DNA of 64,000 bases, from the NCBI GenBank assembly GCA_025738555.1, contig JAOVFP010000006.1, positions 744,001 to 808,000 of the forward strand. The letters run 5' to 3'. The position numbers were made by a program, and so were the translations under genes. Within the stretch, counting starts at the first letter, position 1, and the number at the start of each line of letters is the position of its first letter. This document shows positions 24,301 to 34,990 of the stretch, in pieces. The DNA comes from Cyathus striatus. Its lineage: Eukaryota; Basidiomycota; Agaricomycetes; Agaricales; Nidulariaceae. The notes below the pieces were generated by a model. It had not been told where the DNA came from. It ran no database searches and was given only the letters and a program-made list of their open reading frames with translations.

Positions 24301-25616
24301 CAGCACTTCCAGCTGCCAAAACAGTGTTGCTCCATAAAACATTCTCCGCAGTCAGTGGGGATATGGATGGCGGTAAGGGGTGCAAGGGAAGATCGGTAGT
24401 GCTAACATCTGGTGAGGTTGGTCGAGGCGGGCGCGAAAGGGTAAATGTGCCGATGAAAGTGTGGATATCTTTTATTGGTTCGTCGGCTGATGGTGGACGT
24501 TAGTCTCTAAAAATGCGAAATAGGAAAGCAGACACGAACCATAAATCTCCGCATCGATACCAACCAACTCTCCTTCCTCTAACTTCTGCGTCTCAGGAAC
24601 TGCAACACGAAGTTTCCAATCCGTCTCTCCGTCCAACTGATCCGTACGAATAAAACACGTCCCAGAGGCATCACTGGTCTTCAGTAGTACCATATCAGCC
24701 GGAACGCGCTGGTTCTTCTCCAGATGCACTAAGTCTCCAACTTTAAGCGACGACGACGGAACCGAGCGGGTATTAAGGAATGAGGTAAGTGACGAGTGAG
24801 GTGCAAGTGAGGACGATTCTGCTAATGAGTATGGGTCTTGCTTGGGGTTCGTTGAAGTCATGGAAGGCTCGAGAATGAGATACCGCTGAGAATTGGCTTC
24901 GCGGTCTCGCCGGTGTCGTTTATAGTCGTCGTATGCCTCCTTGCCCATTGTCACAAAGAGCACGAACGCCAGTGGCGCGATGTAGGTCACTATAAAGCCT
25001 ATTTGGGACGTAAAGAGTCAGAGGGGTGGTAGGACGCCATGGGCGGCAATAAGGTGGCCTACCTATCTTTAATGCGGGTATAAATTGTGATAAGGCGACC
25101 AGGAGGAAGTAGAGGTTGAAGAAGAACTTAAATTGTTCATAAAATACGACGGGGAGGAAGGTGAAGATGTTGTATTTCTGATTTCGCACCAGGTTGGCGG
25201 GGAATTTTGATTGTAGTTTATCTGTACAACACGTTATGTTAGCTGGGAGATGTCAGAGGTAGAGTATATACCTGAAGGTCTGAACGGTACAGTTCTTGAC
25301 TTGTCTTTACTGCTATACCCATGCGACTTGAGAGACTCTGCAGGAGATATCTACAGAAAAAAATAAGCACATCATCATATATGCGCGATAGAAGACTTAC
25401 GGGTGAAGGTACAGCGTAATCCCGTTTTGGTGTATGACCGTCTCCCTCATCTCCATCTCCATCATCATCGCCCCTAAGCAATCCCTGTTCCTCCTCGTCG
25501 TCTCCATCTCTCCGCCTACTCTTCTGAAATGCTCTACTAGCAAAGTTTATTTTCTGCCGCTGCGTATTTGACACAGTAGTGGCAGCTACTTTAGTGACTA
25601 CTGTAGCGGGAGGCAT
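21361..25616 (-). CDS. NEO1: P4-type ATPase, phospholipid flippase (Neo1/ATP9 type)
   Basis: P4-ATPases flip phospholipids to the cytosolic leaflet of Golgi, endosome or plasma membrane. Order of motifs: acidic N-terminus, [40 protein letters not shown] (TM1-2), [21 protein letters not shown]-like [23 protein letters not shown] with the phosphorylated Asp, [15 protein letters not shown] after splicing, [50 protein letters not shown], and the Neo1-specific [20 protein letters not shown]. It ends APAASSKLL with TAG at 21361. More than ten introns are present. One oddity: at about 22660 the frame breaks between KTADEVRDQ and [19 protein letters not shown], consistent with loss of one base in a GG pair and with no usable intron. 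The start at 25616 ([10 protein letters not shown]) is the first in-frame ATG, but the frame stays open upstream, so a spliced leader exon is possible. Confidence 0.93.
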
Positions 25617-26246
25617 TCCTGGTGAATTGGTCGCAGAGTCGAGGGCTATGTGACCGTTGTGTGGGGTTTCGCTGTCGGTAATGGGTGTAGGATGAGGTGT
25701 CGCGCGGATACGGATCTTTGTTACGTCTAAGAGTGCGTAGGGGAATATCAGACATGTACAGGCCCTGTGTAGGGTCGTTAAGGGTGTTTGGAACCTAGTA
25801 ATGTTTTGTAAGATTCGCCAGCGGGGTTTGCTGAAACTCCAGAGAAATCTTGGAGGTTATAAAGCAGTTTATCGCCAGCGTATAAGAGAGAATATAAACG
25901 AAGAGAGCTGTAATGCTGGCAGCAGCAGCCGCGAATGTGGGTTAGACGTGTTCAACAGTGCGCTCACTGCTTCCCGATTCAGAGACTTCTGTTGTGTTGT
26001 ATTTGCGTACTACTTTGCTATCAAACTTCAACAAATAAATCCGCTTCATTTTCAAGCTCCACTCTCGAGTCTTTTGGGTAACTCTCACCCGACACTCTCG
26101 ACACTTGGATATGTTACTACTTTAAAACTTTGATATATTCTTGGTATTGAGTTTGAATAAAGGCTCAAAAATACAGAACGCCTAACTGCTTTCTTGATGC
26201 TGTACACGTTTATGACGTCGCGAGACTTTAAAATGCATTGAGACTG
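25617..26246. other. NEO1 upstream region
   Basis: The minus-strand frame stays open for about 120 bases above the NEO1 ATG (reading VTKIRIRATPHPTPITDSET) without its own start codon. Beyond that I see no gene. Confidence 0.4.
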
Positions 26247-26504
26247 CGCCGAAGTCGTATGCATGTCTATACAGGGCGGAGGCGCATGGATCAAGACACG
26301 CTTCGCACTCGCAGTAATAACTTCGGTGATACTAATAGCGCAGAGCTACGCCTTTGGCGCTTCCGACAACATTTGAATACGTCACCTGACTTGTGCCTAC
26401 TTTCCAGCGTTTGTGTCTTAAAATAGCACATCCCGCGATACACGGTATCTAAGGCTATTGACTAGACAAGAGAGGCGATTCACGACCAGAAGTGCACAGT
26501 TGCG

Positions 26505-26630
26505 CAGCCTCGAGCTCGTCGGTGAGTCAGTTACTTCCTCCATTACAAACGGGACCTGATTTCCCCTCAGCCTCGAGCTCGTCGGTGAGTCAGTTACTTC
26601 CTCCATTACAAACGGGACCTGATTTCCCCT
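26505..26630. repeat. Perfect tandem duplication of a 63-bp promoter segment
   Basis: Units 26505-26567 and 26568-26630 are identical by eye. Each begins CAGCCTCGAGCTCGTCGG and includes TGAGTCA (26523-26529 and 26586-26592). They lie upstream of the first KDYxAAFG gene, about 75 bases above its TATA-like box. Perfect identity means a recent event. Confidence 0.9.
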
Positions 26631-26833
26631 CAGCGTCGGTGGCGTAACTGCGCCTGACTCGGATGCGGTAGCTTTCATTGCCCTGGTCTTAGGGCGAAAT
26701 GGAACGTATTTAACCAATGTGGTATTTCGATGTTGGGTCAGCAAACTACAGCTACACTTGACTCAACCCACCCACCAAAACAGCGCCTTTACACCAAGTC
26801 TCTATACACAACATCCTCCCAACTATTACTACG

Positions 26834-27142
26834 ATGCCAAACTCTTACTCTACCATGTCATCCACCGCCTCCCTCGTCTCCACTCATCAGCAGACGAGTA
26901 CCAAGGACTACCAAGCAGCATTTGGCGCTTTATCCTCATCATATGGCTTTGGTGGTGGCGTTCCAATTCTGCCTTCAAGGAAGCCTACCAAACCACAGAC
27001 CACGCTTCAGTCATCTCAGCCTTCGAGTAGCGCAAATGCGAGTTCATCAAGCACGAAAGACTACTCAGCAGCTTTCGGGTCGCTCGCAAGCTCTTACGGA
27101 TTCGCTGGAGGTGTTCCATCATTACCACCGAAAAAATCATGA
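26834..27142 (+). CDS. KDYxAAFG small repeat protein, copy 1
   Basis: 102-residue intronless frame. Two copies of the family motif: first TKDYQAAFGALSSSYGFGGG with VPILPSRK, second TKDYSAAFGSLASSYGFAGG with VPSLPPKK, separated by a Ser/Gln/Thr-rich linker. The N-terminus is Ser/Thr-rich (STASLVSTHQQTS), with no signal peptide and no membrane span, so a cytosolic location is likely. Upstream are two TGAGTCA sites in a duplicated 63-bp block and a GTATTTAACC box near 26706. A likely intron in the 3' UTR spans 27183-27233 (GTATGTAG to ATTTTAG). Related copies lie at 30.8, 32.4, 33.9 (-), 37.9 (relic), 38.8 (-, frameshifted) and 44.3 kb. The function is unknown to me; the conserved Tyr/Gly/Phe motif suggests a short binding or assembly module. 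Confidence 0.8.
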   Translation: MPNSYSTMSSTASLVSTHQQTSTKDYQAAFGALSSSYGFGGGVPILPSRKPTKPQTTLQSSQPSSSANASSSSTKDYSAAFGSLASSYGFAGGVPSLPPKKS

Positions 27143-27182
27143 AGAGTATCCGAACAGTAGAACTCGAGAGAGAACTTATTTG

Positions 27183-27233
27183 GTATGTAGATTCCGTTCA
27201 TTAACGGAGCTCAGAAGCTGATTCCCATTTTAG
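27183..27233 (+). other. 3' UTR intron of KDYxAAFG copy 1
   Basis: GTATGTAG donor and GCTGATTCCCATTTTAG branch/acceptor, 41 bases after the stop codon. The same arrangement follows the copies at 31120-31165, 32736-32786, 33338-33390 (-), 38062-38110 (relic) and 38696-38751 (-). Confidence 0.65.
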
Positions 27234-28369
27234 AATGTCTCCTGATCTTCGTCAACGATATTCCAAATTTAGAACTATTGTGGGCGCACGCGACATAAAG
27301 CACGCAGATGCGGTTGCGCTACCTATGTCGAATATTCAAAGTAGTGCGGGTTGCTTAGAGCATTAGGGGGGTTTATTATTTTACCTTTTACGACTGTTTT
27401 GCTATTTTTTTTTTGACTGCGGCTGACTGAAGAGCCCGAATGGTATTTTATATTTAGTATTATCTTTTTGTAAACGACTGCCGCATGCAATAAGCATGAA
27501 TCCTACGCAATGGATTGCTTAATACATTACATCTTCAACATCATGCGCGATATCCCGAGTTACTTATAATAGAACTGAAAATACACCTTCTATTCATTCC
27601 AGGTGCTTATTACTTGAACATTTCGCTAATAAGAATCTTCAAAAATACTACAACTTCAAGTTTAAAACGAAGTGATATACATTTTTCAGGTATAAAAGGG
27701 TATAATTTCATACTACAACAACCGCCTTTCAATGATGTGAATCAATTGAACCCATATTAGCAACAGCCATGGATCTTTTTGCCTGCTATGCAGCTGTTGT
27801 CTAATATGCATCACCATTCGGCACGCAAGTATGGTATGCACAGCGCGTTCCATGCTAAAATGATGTCAGAATTGACAGATTGTACTTAATGTCGAAAAAC
27901 ATAGTGACAAACGTAGCCAGTAGCACAACAAAATCGCGCTAACAAAACTCATATTAAGTCTCCAAAGTCAGTAAAAGAAAGGTTTGTCGTGTAACTTACA
28001 GGAAGCTTCAGGACCAAGACAATATTCAGGAGGTTAAGGGCTTTAAAATATTAGAGATAGAACCTTTGACTACTGAAGAACGGGTTGGCGTACCAACTAA
28101 ATAAATGCAGTATGAAATTCCTATAACAATTCGGATGAAAACTAGTAAAAACGGTTTTCGGAACTTCCTCCTACCGTCTTGGTATACAGTTCGCATTAAA
28201 CTCGAATTTGAACCGGATTTAACTAAGGAAAATAAACTTGATATTTGGCGCTGTAACTTGAAGTGCTTTTATATACCGGATTGAATCCCTCGCAGGATCA
28301 TAAATAATAAGTTTACTGTACGCATAAGTATTAAATTCAGCGGAAACATGTTCAAGCAGTCACTACGAC
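27234..28369. other. Intergenic, no gene seen
   Basis: AT-rich, short frames only. A 3' UTR and polyadenylation region of copy 1 is expected at the start. I recognise nothing else. Confidence 0.4.
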
Positions 28370-29077
28370 GTACCGCTATCAAGCCCGAGGAGCAACATCC
28401 AGACGATTGAAAGAATGGAACTTCCGTTTATAACGGTGCATCCTTCGAGGGCTGGACTGAGAAGCAATGGAGCTATAACTAAATATATGGCGTTGAAGTT
28501 GGTAAGAATATGATAGGGGGACAAGTTGCACTCACACTGTAGGGTGCCAAGGAATTTAGCCACAAGAACTGTTGCGGATATCAATGTACCAGCGTACGTG
28601 ATGGGAAGAATGGTTTGTATTCGTCGGTCACTTTTCCATACAGCCCAAGTCCGGAATGTTTGAATAGCTAAATTACACATTGGCAAAAGTGGGAGACATC
28701 AATGATTTGTTCACGTACCTTCAGTAACACCTTACTCCAAGCAGATATAAGCCCTGTGGGACTACGTATATGAGTCCATCCTCATTCCTCGAGATGAAAC
28801 GACTCACATCCAGTGGCATGATAGCTCGCAGCACAGTTTCTCTCCGACAGCCCATATGTGAAATGGTCTAAAAATTAGAAATCAGGAAATATAACAGCCA
28901 ACTGAACATACGATATGCCATGTTGAACAGATCTATAAACGGCGTATAGCGAGCCAAGAAAAACAAAACCTTGACCGTGTTCCATGGAGAAGACCAGATA
29001 AGGTCTATCTCGCTTCCAAGAGTAAGAAAAGTAATCAAAAAGCTAAGGTGGATTTCACAGTCAATTACTGACATCAT
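28370..29077 (-). pseudogene. DUF6533-type membrane protein, 3'-truncated
   Basis: DUF6533 marks a large agaricomycete family of seven-helix membrane proteins of unknown role. The first exon reads LSFLITFLTLGSEIDLIW then VKVLFFLARYTPFIDL. A spliced exon gives HHFTYGLSERNCAASYHATG, followed by LISAWSKVLLK, AIQTFRTWAVWKSDRRIQTI, YAGTLISATVLVAKFLGTLQ and FIAPLLLSPALEGCTVINGS to MLLLGLDSG. The intron phases fit. The family normally has further helices and a cytoplasmic tail after this point. None is visible between 28370 and 27800, so the gene is cut after about five helices. The start (ATG at 29074 or 29077) also lacks the usual N-terminal extension. It lies between two KDYxAAFG copies in accessory sequence. 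Confidence 0.6.
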
Positions 29078-30781
29078 GGTCCATAAACGAGATACGGTTG
29101 CTCACAAATATGGTCATACTAGCCACTATCAATGGATGATTGTCATGTTCTCTCTCTCTAGAACTAACACGAAACCACTCACAATCGATTTGCTACTTCG
29201 CAAAACAGATCGTCAGATTATTGCGCTTAAAATATTTGAAAAGCGAAGTGCGTACACGAAATATTCGTCCATGTTCAACAAGAGTATCCCACAGTGGTGG
29301 CCATGGGTATGTAGGAAATGCTGTTGGGTGATACTGTTACTAGAATAGTGTGGCTGCTTTTATTTCATTGTAGGCATCAAGTTTCCGTGATGTTGGACTA
29401 AGATCAAACTTCTTCTTGATGAAACACAGCAATATCTGTAAAAGGTAGACTGCGTTGGTTAGTAGCGACATCAATCAACCTTGCTTGCGTCGGTTAGCAG
29501 AAAACCATCACAGGGATCTTGTGGAATCCGCTGTTGAAAACATCATACCATTGTTTCGTCGTGGAATTGTCACCGAACCCGTACGCAATAACTGTGTAAT
29601 AGTGTTCCCTTGTACAAGTCCTGCAGAGTTAACAACACATTAGCAGAGCCGTGATGGTATAAAGTTTGGTTGTCATTACATTAACTTACGTAGAGAGCCT
29701 TCATAAGTATTTCACAAGTTGAAGCTCAGTTGAAGTTTGGTTGAAGTTGAGTTGAGGCGCGGTTTGCTGATCGATGGCCTTCGCCCAAAATAAGTACGTA
29801 AACGACCTTCCCACGTTTTTAACTGTTGCTTCCCAGGCTCAGCGATTGGCGCTTAAAGTTATAGTAACTCTTAATTGAGTCGGAGTCTTACTTTACATGC
29901 AACCTTTACTTCAAGTACTTAATTTAAAATCAGGTCAGCGAAAATTTAAGAAAATCCGCTGGAAGCTCGGTTGTGATGGGTTTCAGACTTAAGTACGTGG
30001 CGAACTACTAATGCCAAATACTTACTGCATGAAAGCCTTCGCGACCGTAAGGTGCTCTCGTTCGACTGCGTACAATTTTCGTGCAAACAAGTCACCTTTC
30101 GGCAGAAGCATTTGACTTATTATTAATAATGGGTCTTCGGTAGAGGTCTTGAAGCTCGAAGCATGATTCTTGAGACACATCCAAGAGCCGACGGCACACT
30201 GGCACTCTCATGAAGAAGACAGAGTTGCATCAAATTCCGAAGTGCCAACTACGCTCAGTACGGATCGCATGCCCACAGTGGTGTCGACACACTTTTCACT
30301 CGCGGTGACTCACTAGGGCTACGCTTCCGACAACATTTAATTATGGCAACTGACATATGCCTACGTTCCAGCGTGGTCGAGTGAATGTCGGGTTCTTAAT
30401 ATAGAACATCCCGATGTACGTAGGGTGATTAGTCGGTAAGTTAACTATAAGTGAATTGGATGCGCACATCTACGCAATACAAGTAGTACTCGTCTGTGAG
30501 TCAGTTTCCTTCTCCTTGGCAAATAGGACCTGATTTGTCGCTCTGAGTCGGGACTCGGAAGCGCGATGTCAGCGTTCAATGACTAGGAGTAAACTTCCAA
30601 TGCCCTGGTCTAGGAAATGAAACAGAATGCGCTTGGGTATATAACCAATACAGCATTATGATGTTGAGATAGAAAACCACTGTACTACATCTAAAGTTCA
30701 CCGAACTCACTGCCTACTACAACACCTTCGCGTCTACACCACATCTCTACTCAGCATTACATCCTTCTGACAACCAATACC
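29078..30781. other. Spacer with promoter of KDYxAAFG copy 2
   Basis: The part to about 30200 has no recognised gene; a TTGAAG-rich block lies at 29700-29760. From 30300 the sequence parallels the copy 1 promoter: CGCTTCCGACAACATTT (30321) matches the same block at about 26359. TGACTCA (30306) and TGAGTCA (30497) sites and GGGTATATAACC at about 30635 follow. Confidence 0.6.
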
Positions 30782-31078
30782 ATGGACTCATACTCTAACA
30801 CCTCATCCACTTCCCTAGTCTCCACCCATCAGCTAACAACTAATAAGAACTACCAGGCAGCCTTTGGCGCCTTATCTTCATCATACGGCTTCGGTGGTGG
30901 TGTTCCAACCCTGCCTCAGAGAAAGCCAACGAACACACAGACCACACCTCAGTCATCTCAGTCGAGTAGTTCGAACGCGATGACATCAAACACCAAGGAC
31001 TACTCAGCGGCGTTCGGGTCGTTAGCAGGATCTTACGGATTTACTGGAGGTGTTCCATCATTACCCCGGAGAAAGTAA
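30782..31078 (+). CDS. KDYxAAFG small repeat protein, copy 2
   Basis: 98 residues with two motif units, NKNYQAAFGALSSSYGFGGG then VPTLPQRK, and TKDYSAAFGSLAGSYGFTGG then VPSLPRRK, joined by a Ser/Thr/Gln linker. It is the copy closest to copy 1, in protein and in the whole upstream region. No signal peptide or hydrophobic span. The TATA-like GGGTATATAACC lies about 140 bases above the ATG. A likely 3' UTR intron spans 31120-31165, ending TGACTCTCATTTTAG. The frame is intact, and the AAFG and SSYGF/GSYGF cores are conserved in both units, so the gene appears under constraint. Function unknown. Confidence 0.8.
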   Translation: MDSYSNTSSTSLVSTHQLTTNKNYQAAFGALSSSYGFGGGVPTLPQRKPTNTQTTPQSSQSSSSNAMTSNTKDYSAAFGSLAGSYGFTGGVPSLPRRK

Positions 31079-32397
31079 TTTTTTTGAACAATATAAGTTT
31101 GCTTGAAAGGATTTGGTTGGTATTCTATACTATTGACATGAGGCATAGACTGACTCTCATTTTAGAGCACCTCTAGTATATCATCCATTCAGAATTATCT
31201 GACTCGAGCCAACATGGACGCACGCTTTATAATGGCATTATGTTGAACATGAGTTAACTTCGATGGGAGTTTTGGAGTTTCTCTTCATTGCACTATTTTT
31301 GACTTTGCGGTTGATTAAAGTGTAGGTGTGGGCAAAGTGTAGGATTTAATAGCATTTTCACTACATGTATTAATCATATTATTACCTTGCCTGGCACGTC
31401 AAATTAGTACTTTTTTCTTTTGTTACACAATTTTGGATTATTCACGATCGGAGGCGTGGACCACCACTCACTTGAAATATGATTATGCTAGCGGCTAAGC
31501 CACTGCATGTACTTATTGGATATGAGCTTTACTATAAATTGAAACAAAGGAAACACTCAAGACCCAGTTGCTAATCAAACAATAGGCAGATTATTGCACT
31601 GGGATCTCGCACAATGACGTTCGAAGCGTGAAGTTATAAACACGCAGGTTGGACTGCTTAAAGTTTAAACGTTAAACGTTCACACGCTCGACTCCGACCT
31701 GTTGTTGAATATTTGTAGTCACATCATACTGAACGTTTGAACACTCGTTGGGATCCGACACCATTCAATCAACTTCCCACTTTCTGGACCGTTTCCCAAC
31801 TTCTGCCACTGATTTTGCACACACATAGCTAATGTCAGAATGTCTTAATCTTTCTCGAGGGATTGCGAGTTCCTGAAGTGACGACATGACCATACGACAC
31901 ACAGGAACTGTTAATGGCTTCAATAAGGCGAACTGGACTGCGCCGAAGTCATACGCAGGCGGAGGCGCGTGGATGATAACCGTGCTTTGTTCTCGACGGG
32001 TTGCGATTCTGATAACATATATATCGAAGTACCATATGGCTCGCGTCTACTCTCCGACATCGTTGAGAAAGATCTTATTATAGCACATCCCGAGGTGGGC
32101 GGTAAGTGGACAGTTGCACAGTTGCGCTGCGAGCGCAGCCTCATCCTCGTCGGTGAGTCAATCAGTTCCTCCATTGTATACGGATTCTGGTTTTCTCGTA
32201 GTCGATGGCGCAGCTGCGTCTGACTCAGAGGAACATTCCATTTATCCTCAGGCTGTTCTTTGGTTCGTTGGCGGGTATATAACTTTTACAGTTTATTTCG
32301 ACGTTGGTACAGTAAATACCGGCTACAATCTTCAACCACAATCCCGATATATTTTCAACGTAAAGTTTTTCTTCGTAACGTCTTTTCGACAATCGAC
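31079..32397. other. Spacer and promoter of KDYxAAFG copy 3
   Basis: After the copy 2 3' UTR there is no gene up to 31900. From 31930 the block ACTGCGCCGAAGTCATACGC parallels 26247 (ACTGCGCCGAAGTCGTATGC), followed by TGAGTCA (32154), TGACTCA (32221) and GGGTATATAAC at 32273. Near 31665 lies an imperfect palindrome, AGTTTAAACGTTAAACGTT. Confidence 0.6.
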
Positions 32398-32697
32398 ATG
32401 AGCTCTTACTCTGCTGTCTCATCCACGGCCTCCCTCATCTCCACTCACCAGCAGACGACTCCCAAAAACTACGATGCGGCATTTGGAACCTTGTCTTCTT
32501 CATACGGCTTCTGTAGTGGTGCTCCAATCGTAACACAGAGAATCCCTGCCATGCCACATGCTGCTCCTAGGCATTCTCAGTCAAGTAATACGAATGCGAC
32601 TGCGAGCACTAAGGACTACGCAGTGGCTTTCGGGTCATTGGCGGACTCTTACGGACTTTTAGGAGGTATTCCATTTGTACCTCCACGAAAATCTTGA
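32398..32697 (+). CDS. KDYxAAFG small repeat protein, copy 3
   Basis: Start chosen at 32398 (MSSYSAVSSTASLISTHQQT), which matches the other copies; the frame is open further upstream but without similarity. 99 residues. Unit 1: PKNYDAAFGTLSSSYGFCSG then APIVTQR; unit 2: TKDYAVAFGSLADSYGLLGG then IPFVPPRK. Both units are more diverged than in copies 1 and 2: GFGGG has become GFCSG, and GF has become GL in unit 2. The likely 3' UTR intron is 32736-32786 (GTATGTG to TATTTCAG). The upstream region has TGAGTCA and TGACTCA sites and a TATA box. The frame is intact; it may be functional but less constrained. Confidence 0.75.
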   Translation: MSSYSAVSSTASLISTHQQTTPKNYDAAFGTLSSSYGFCSGAPIVTQRIPAMPHAAPRHSQSSNTNATASTKDYAVAFGSLADSYGLLGGIPFVPPRKS

Positions 32698-33474
32698 AGA
32701 CCATTCGTACCGTAGACATCAGCAACGTCTGTTTGGTATGTGTTTTATAGTAATTGAAATAGACCACTGTGCTGACTTTATTTCAGATTTCTCATGATCC
32801 TTCTTCCATTATATGGGTACCAAATGCAGCGAGATTTCACTTGAAGCATGATATATTTTTATGCTAGGACGTCGCGCAGGTCCCTTATATTGCTAGCGAC
32901 AAGTGAAATCCAAAACTTAATGTTATAATAGTTGTCGTTGAAAGCACAACAGCGTTCATTGTTGCATCTCTTACTTAAATTATAAGCATGTGCCTACAAC
33001 TGAATCAAAATCGATAAATAGATCTCTCCATAATGTGCTTAAATTATGTTTAATTCTTGAGTCTCCGCTGCCTCATCGTTCATCAATCCGGTAGGTTGGT
33101 TTTTGGAAATAATGGCAATCAGTATGAATTGTATAGTAGCATTAAACAACAGTGGGTATAGCATGGGTACATATGTATGTAATACGAAGTAAGAAGATAT
33201 GAGTAAGGATTGTACTCGGCATAGGTGGTAGGTAAGTAAGTATAGCGACGACTCCAGTAAATAAGTTATGTTTATATGGAACTGCATATAGATAAATCTT
33301 GCACTGTTTTATACTGGGGGAATTTGGGGAACGTTGTCTGAAGTAGATGTCAGCTATCGCGCTCGATATTAACAGACATAGAGAACATACCAAGCACGTT
33401 AGAGCGATCGAAAGCCTTCCTCCTCGAGATCTTTGGTGCCTTTGTTGACATCTTTGGAAATGTCTGTGGCACAC

Positions 33475-33954
33475 TCACACAGCAGCCGTAGGCCAAAGAC
33501 AAATCACCGAATGCGGCTTCGTAGTTCTTGGAAATGGTCGGCTGGGGGTAGGAACGAAGGAAGTGTTGGATGACGTAGTGGACAAAGGGCGCCTATTGCT
33601 TGATGAGAAAGAAAATACCCGACGAAAGATGCTGTCGCGTCGGTTTTCGCATTCAACATAGGAAATATTCTGCACCGCGGTGGCCCCTGTCGATTTCACG
33701 GCTGGGACGCTGAAACCGATGCCGTACGAAGAAGATAGTGCGCTAAATGCAGCCTCATAGTCTTTGGTAGTGGTATATTGACGTGTAGACTGTACCACGG
33801 TGACCTTCTTTGGTTTCACAGCTGGGACGCTGAAGCTGATGCCGTACGAAGAAGATAATACGCCAAATGCAGCCTCGTAGTCTTTGGTGGTGGTATGTTG
33901 GGGTGTAGGCACGAGGGTGCTAGTGGATGTTGAAGAGGCGGAATAGATGCTCAT
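33475..33954 (-). CDS. KDYxAAFG protein, copy 4, three units with a frame break
   Basis: Start at 33954 (MSIYSASSTSTSTLVPTP) by similarity. Unit 1: TKDYEAAFGVLSSSYGISFS; unit 2: TKDYEAAFSALSSSYGIGFS. Each is followed by VPAVK, so these two arose by an internal duplication that includes the spacer. Further on, STTSSNTSFVPTPSR repeats the N-terminal leader, and a third unit KNYEAAFGDLSLAYGCC lies at about 33480-33530 but in another frame. The change falls near 33540 in a CCCCC run. In that other frame the text continues VSVPQTFPKM to FDRSNVL and reaches the family's usual intron position (33338-33390). The gene thus has an N-terminal double unit fused to a second leader plus unit. A one-base indel, real or sequencing error, separates them. 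Confidence 0.65.
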   Translation of the reverse strand: MSIYSASSTSTSTLVPTPQHTTTKDYEAAFGVLSSSYGISFSVPAVKPKKVTVVQSTRQYTTTKDYEAAFSALSSSYGIGFSVPAVKSTGATAVQNISYVECENRRDSIFRRVFSFSSSNRRPLSTTSSNTSFVPTPSRPFPRTTKPHSVICLWPTAAV

Positions 33955-34442
33955 TGTACAAGCGTGGTGGTTGGTGTGAGCAGAGGACAAGTGTAAGGTG
34001 AGGTATGTTCTCTGTGGGTTGGGTCTGCAAGAGTGGTTTGCTGTTTCATATTCGAAATATTGGACAGGTTATATACCCTTTCACGATGTGCGAGTGTTTG
34101 TAAAAAGGGGAGAATCCAGCATGTTTGTCCATCAAGCGACGTGCCGCAATGCTGGTCTTATCACAAGCATTAGTTATTTTCTGGTGGACAAACGCGATCG
34201 AGTGAAAGACTTCGTTTGACAATTCTCCAAATGGGTCTAACTCTCTGGTCTGGGAAGAATTATGCCACTTATCGACTAAACACATTTCGTGCCCTCGCGC
34301 ATTTTGCTTTGTGAAGTAAGTAACCATTGCCTTATACTTGAATGACATTACACACCTGAACAGCACATCGATATACCAGCCTGTATATCCTTTCGCTGCC
34401 TTCTACTCGTATTTTACTATCTATGTTGAAGGTCGAGTTTTA

Positions 34443-34990
34443 AACATTCTTCCTTATGGAGATACTCAAAAACCATTTTCCATCTTCCAGAACTCCGTGC
34501 CCGTGCCTGTGTATAAAGCCTGGAGTATCAATTGATGGGTAACAAAGGCGACACTGACTTGCATATGCACCAACGTATTCAACATTTCTCCTTATGGGGA
34601 TACTTGAATACTCGCACGCGATGTTCCATATGCCTCTCGTGATCAATTTATAAGCTTATGGAGGAGCAACGGGACAGCAGGGTATTACTTGGTAGGTAAG
34701 GTGATTTTTCAAATCCTACATTCTTCCTTATGGAGATAAATTTTCCGTACTGTCCTCTCAAACACCGTGATCCCATGAGCGGTGCACCGGCCTCATATGG
34801 CCTCACATATCATTCAATTGCTACGTGGCAATGTAGCATTTGCTTCATTTCCAACATTCTTCCTTATGGAGATAATTGAATTGGCGACCCCCAAACTGAC
34901 TACACATATTATGATATAGCGGCGTTACTGCGTATCTGTTTGATACACTTGGAGAGTCCTTGGAATTCAACATTCTTCCTTATGGAGATA
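34443..34990. repeat. Five spaced copies of ATTCTTCCTTATGGAGATA
   Basis: Copies start at 34443, 34581 (ATTTCTCCTTATGGGGATA), 34717, 34853 and 34969, spaced 138, 136, 136 and 116 bases. The stretches between are much less alike, although several carry TTCCAT or CCGTG words. The block is upstream (on the minus strand) of KDYxAAFG copy 4. This is not a CRISPR: it is eukaryotic DNA with long unequal spacers and imperfect repeats. A decayed minisatellite of about 136-bp units, or an array of binding sites, are alternatives. Confidence 0.75.

Noticed and set aside
34443..34990. CRISPR array
   Set aside because: Eukaryotic context, imperfect 19-base repeats and spacers of about 100-120 bases; no cas-like genes.
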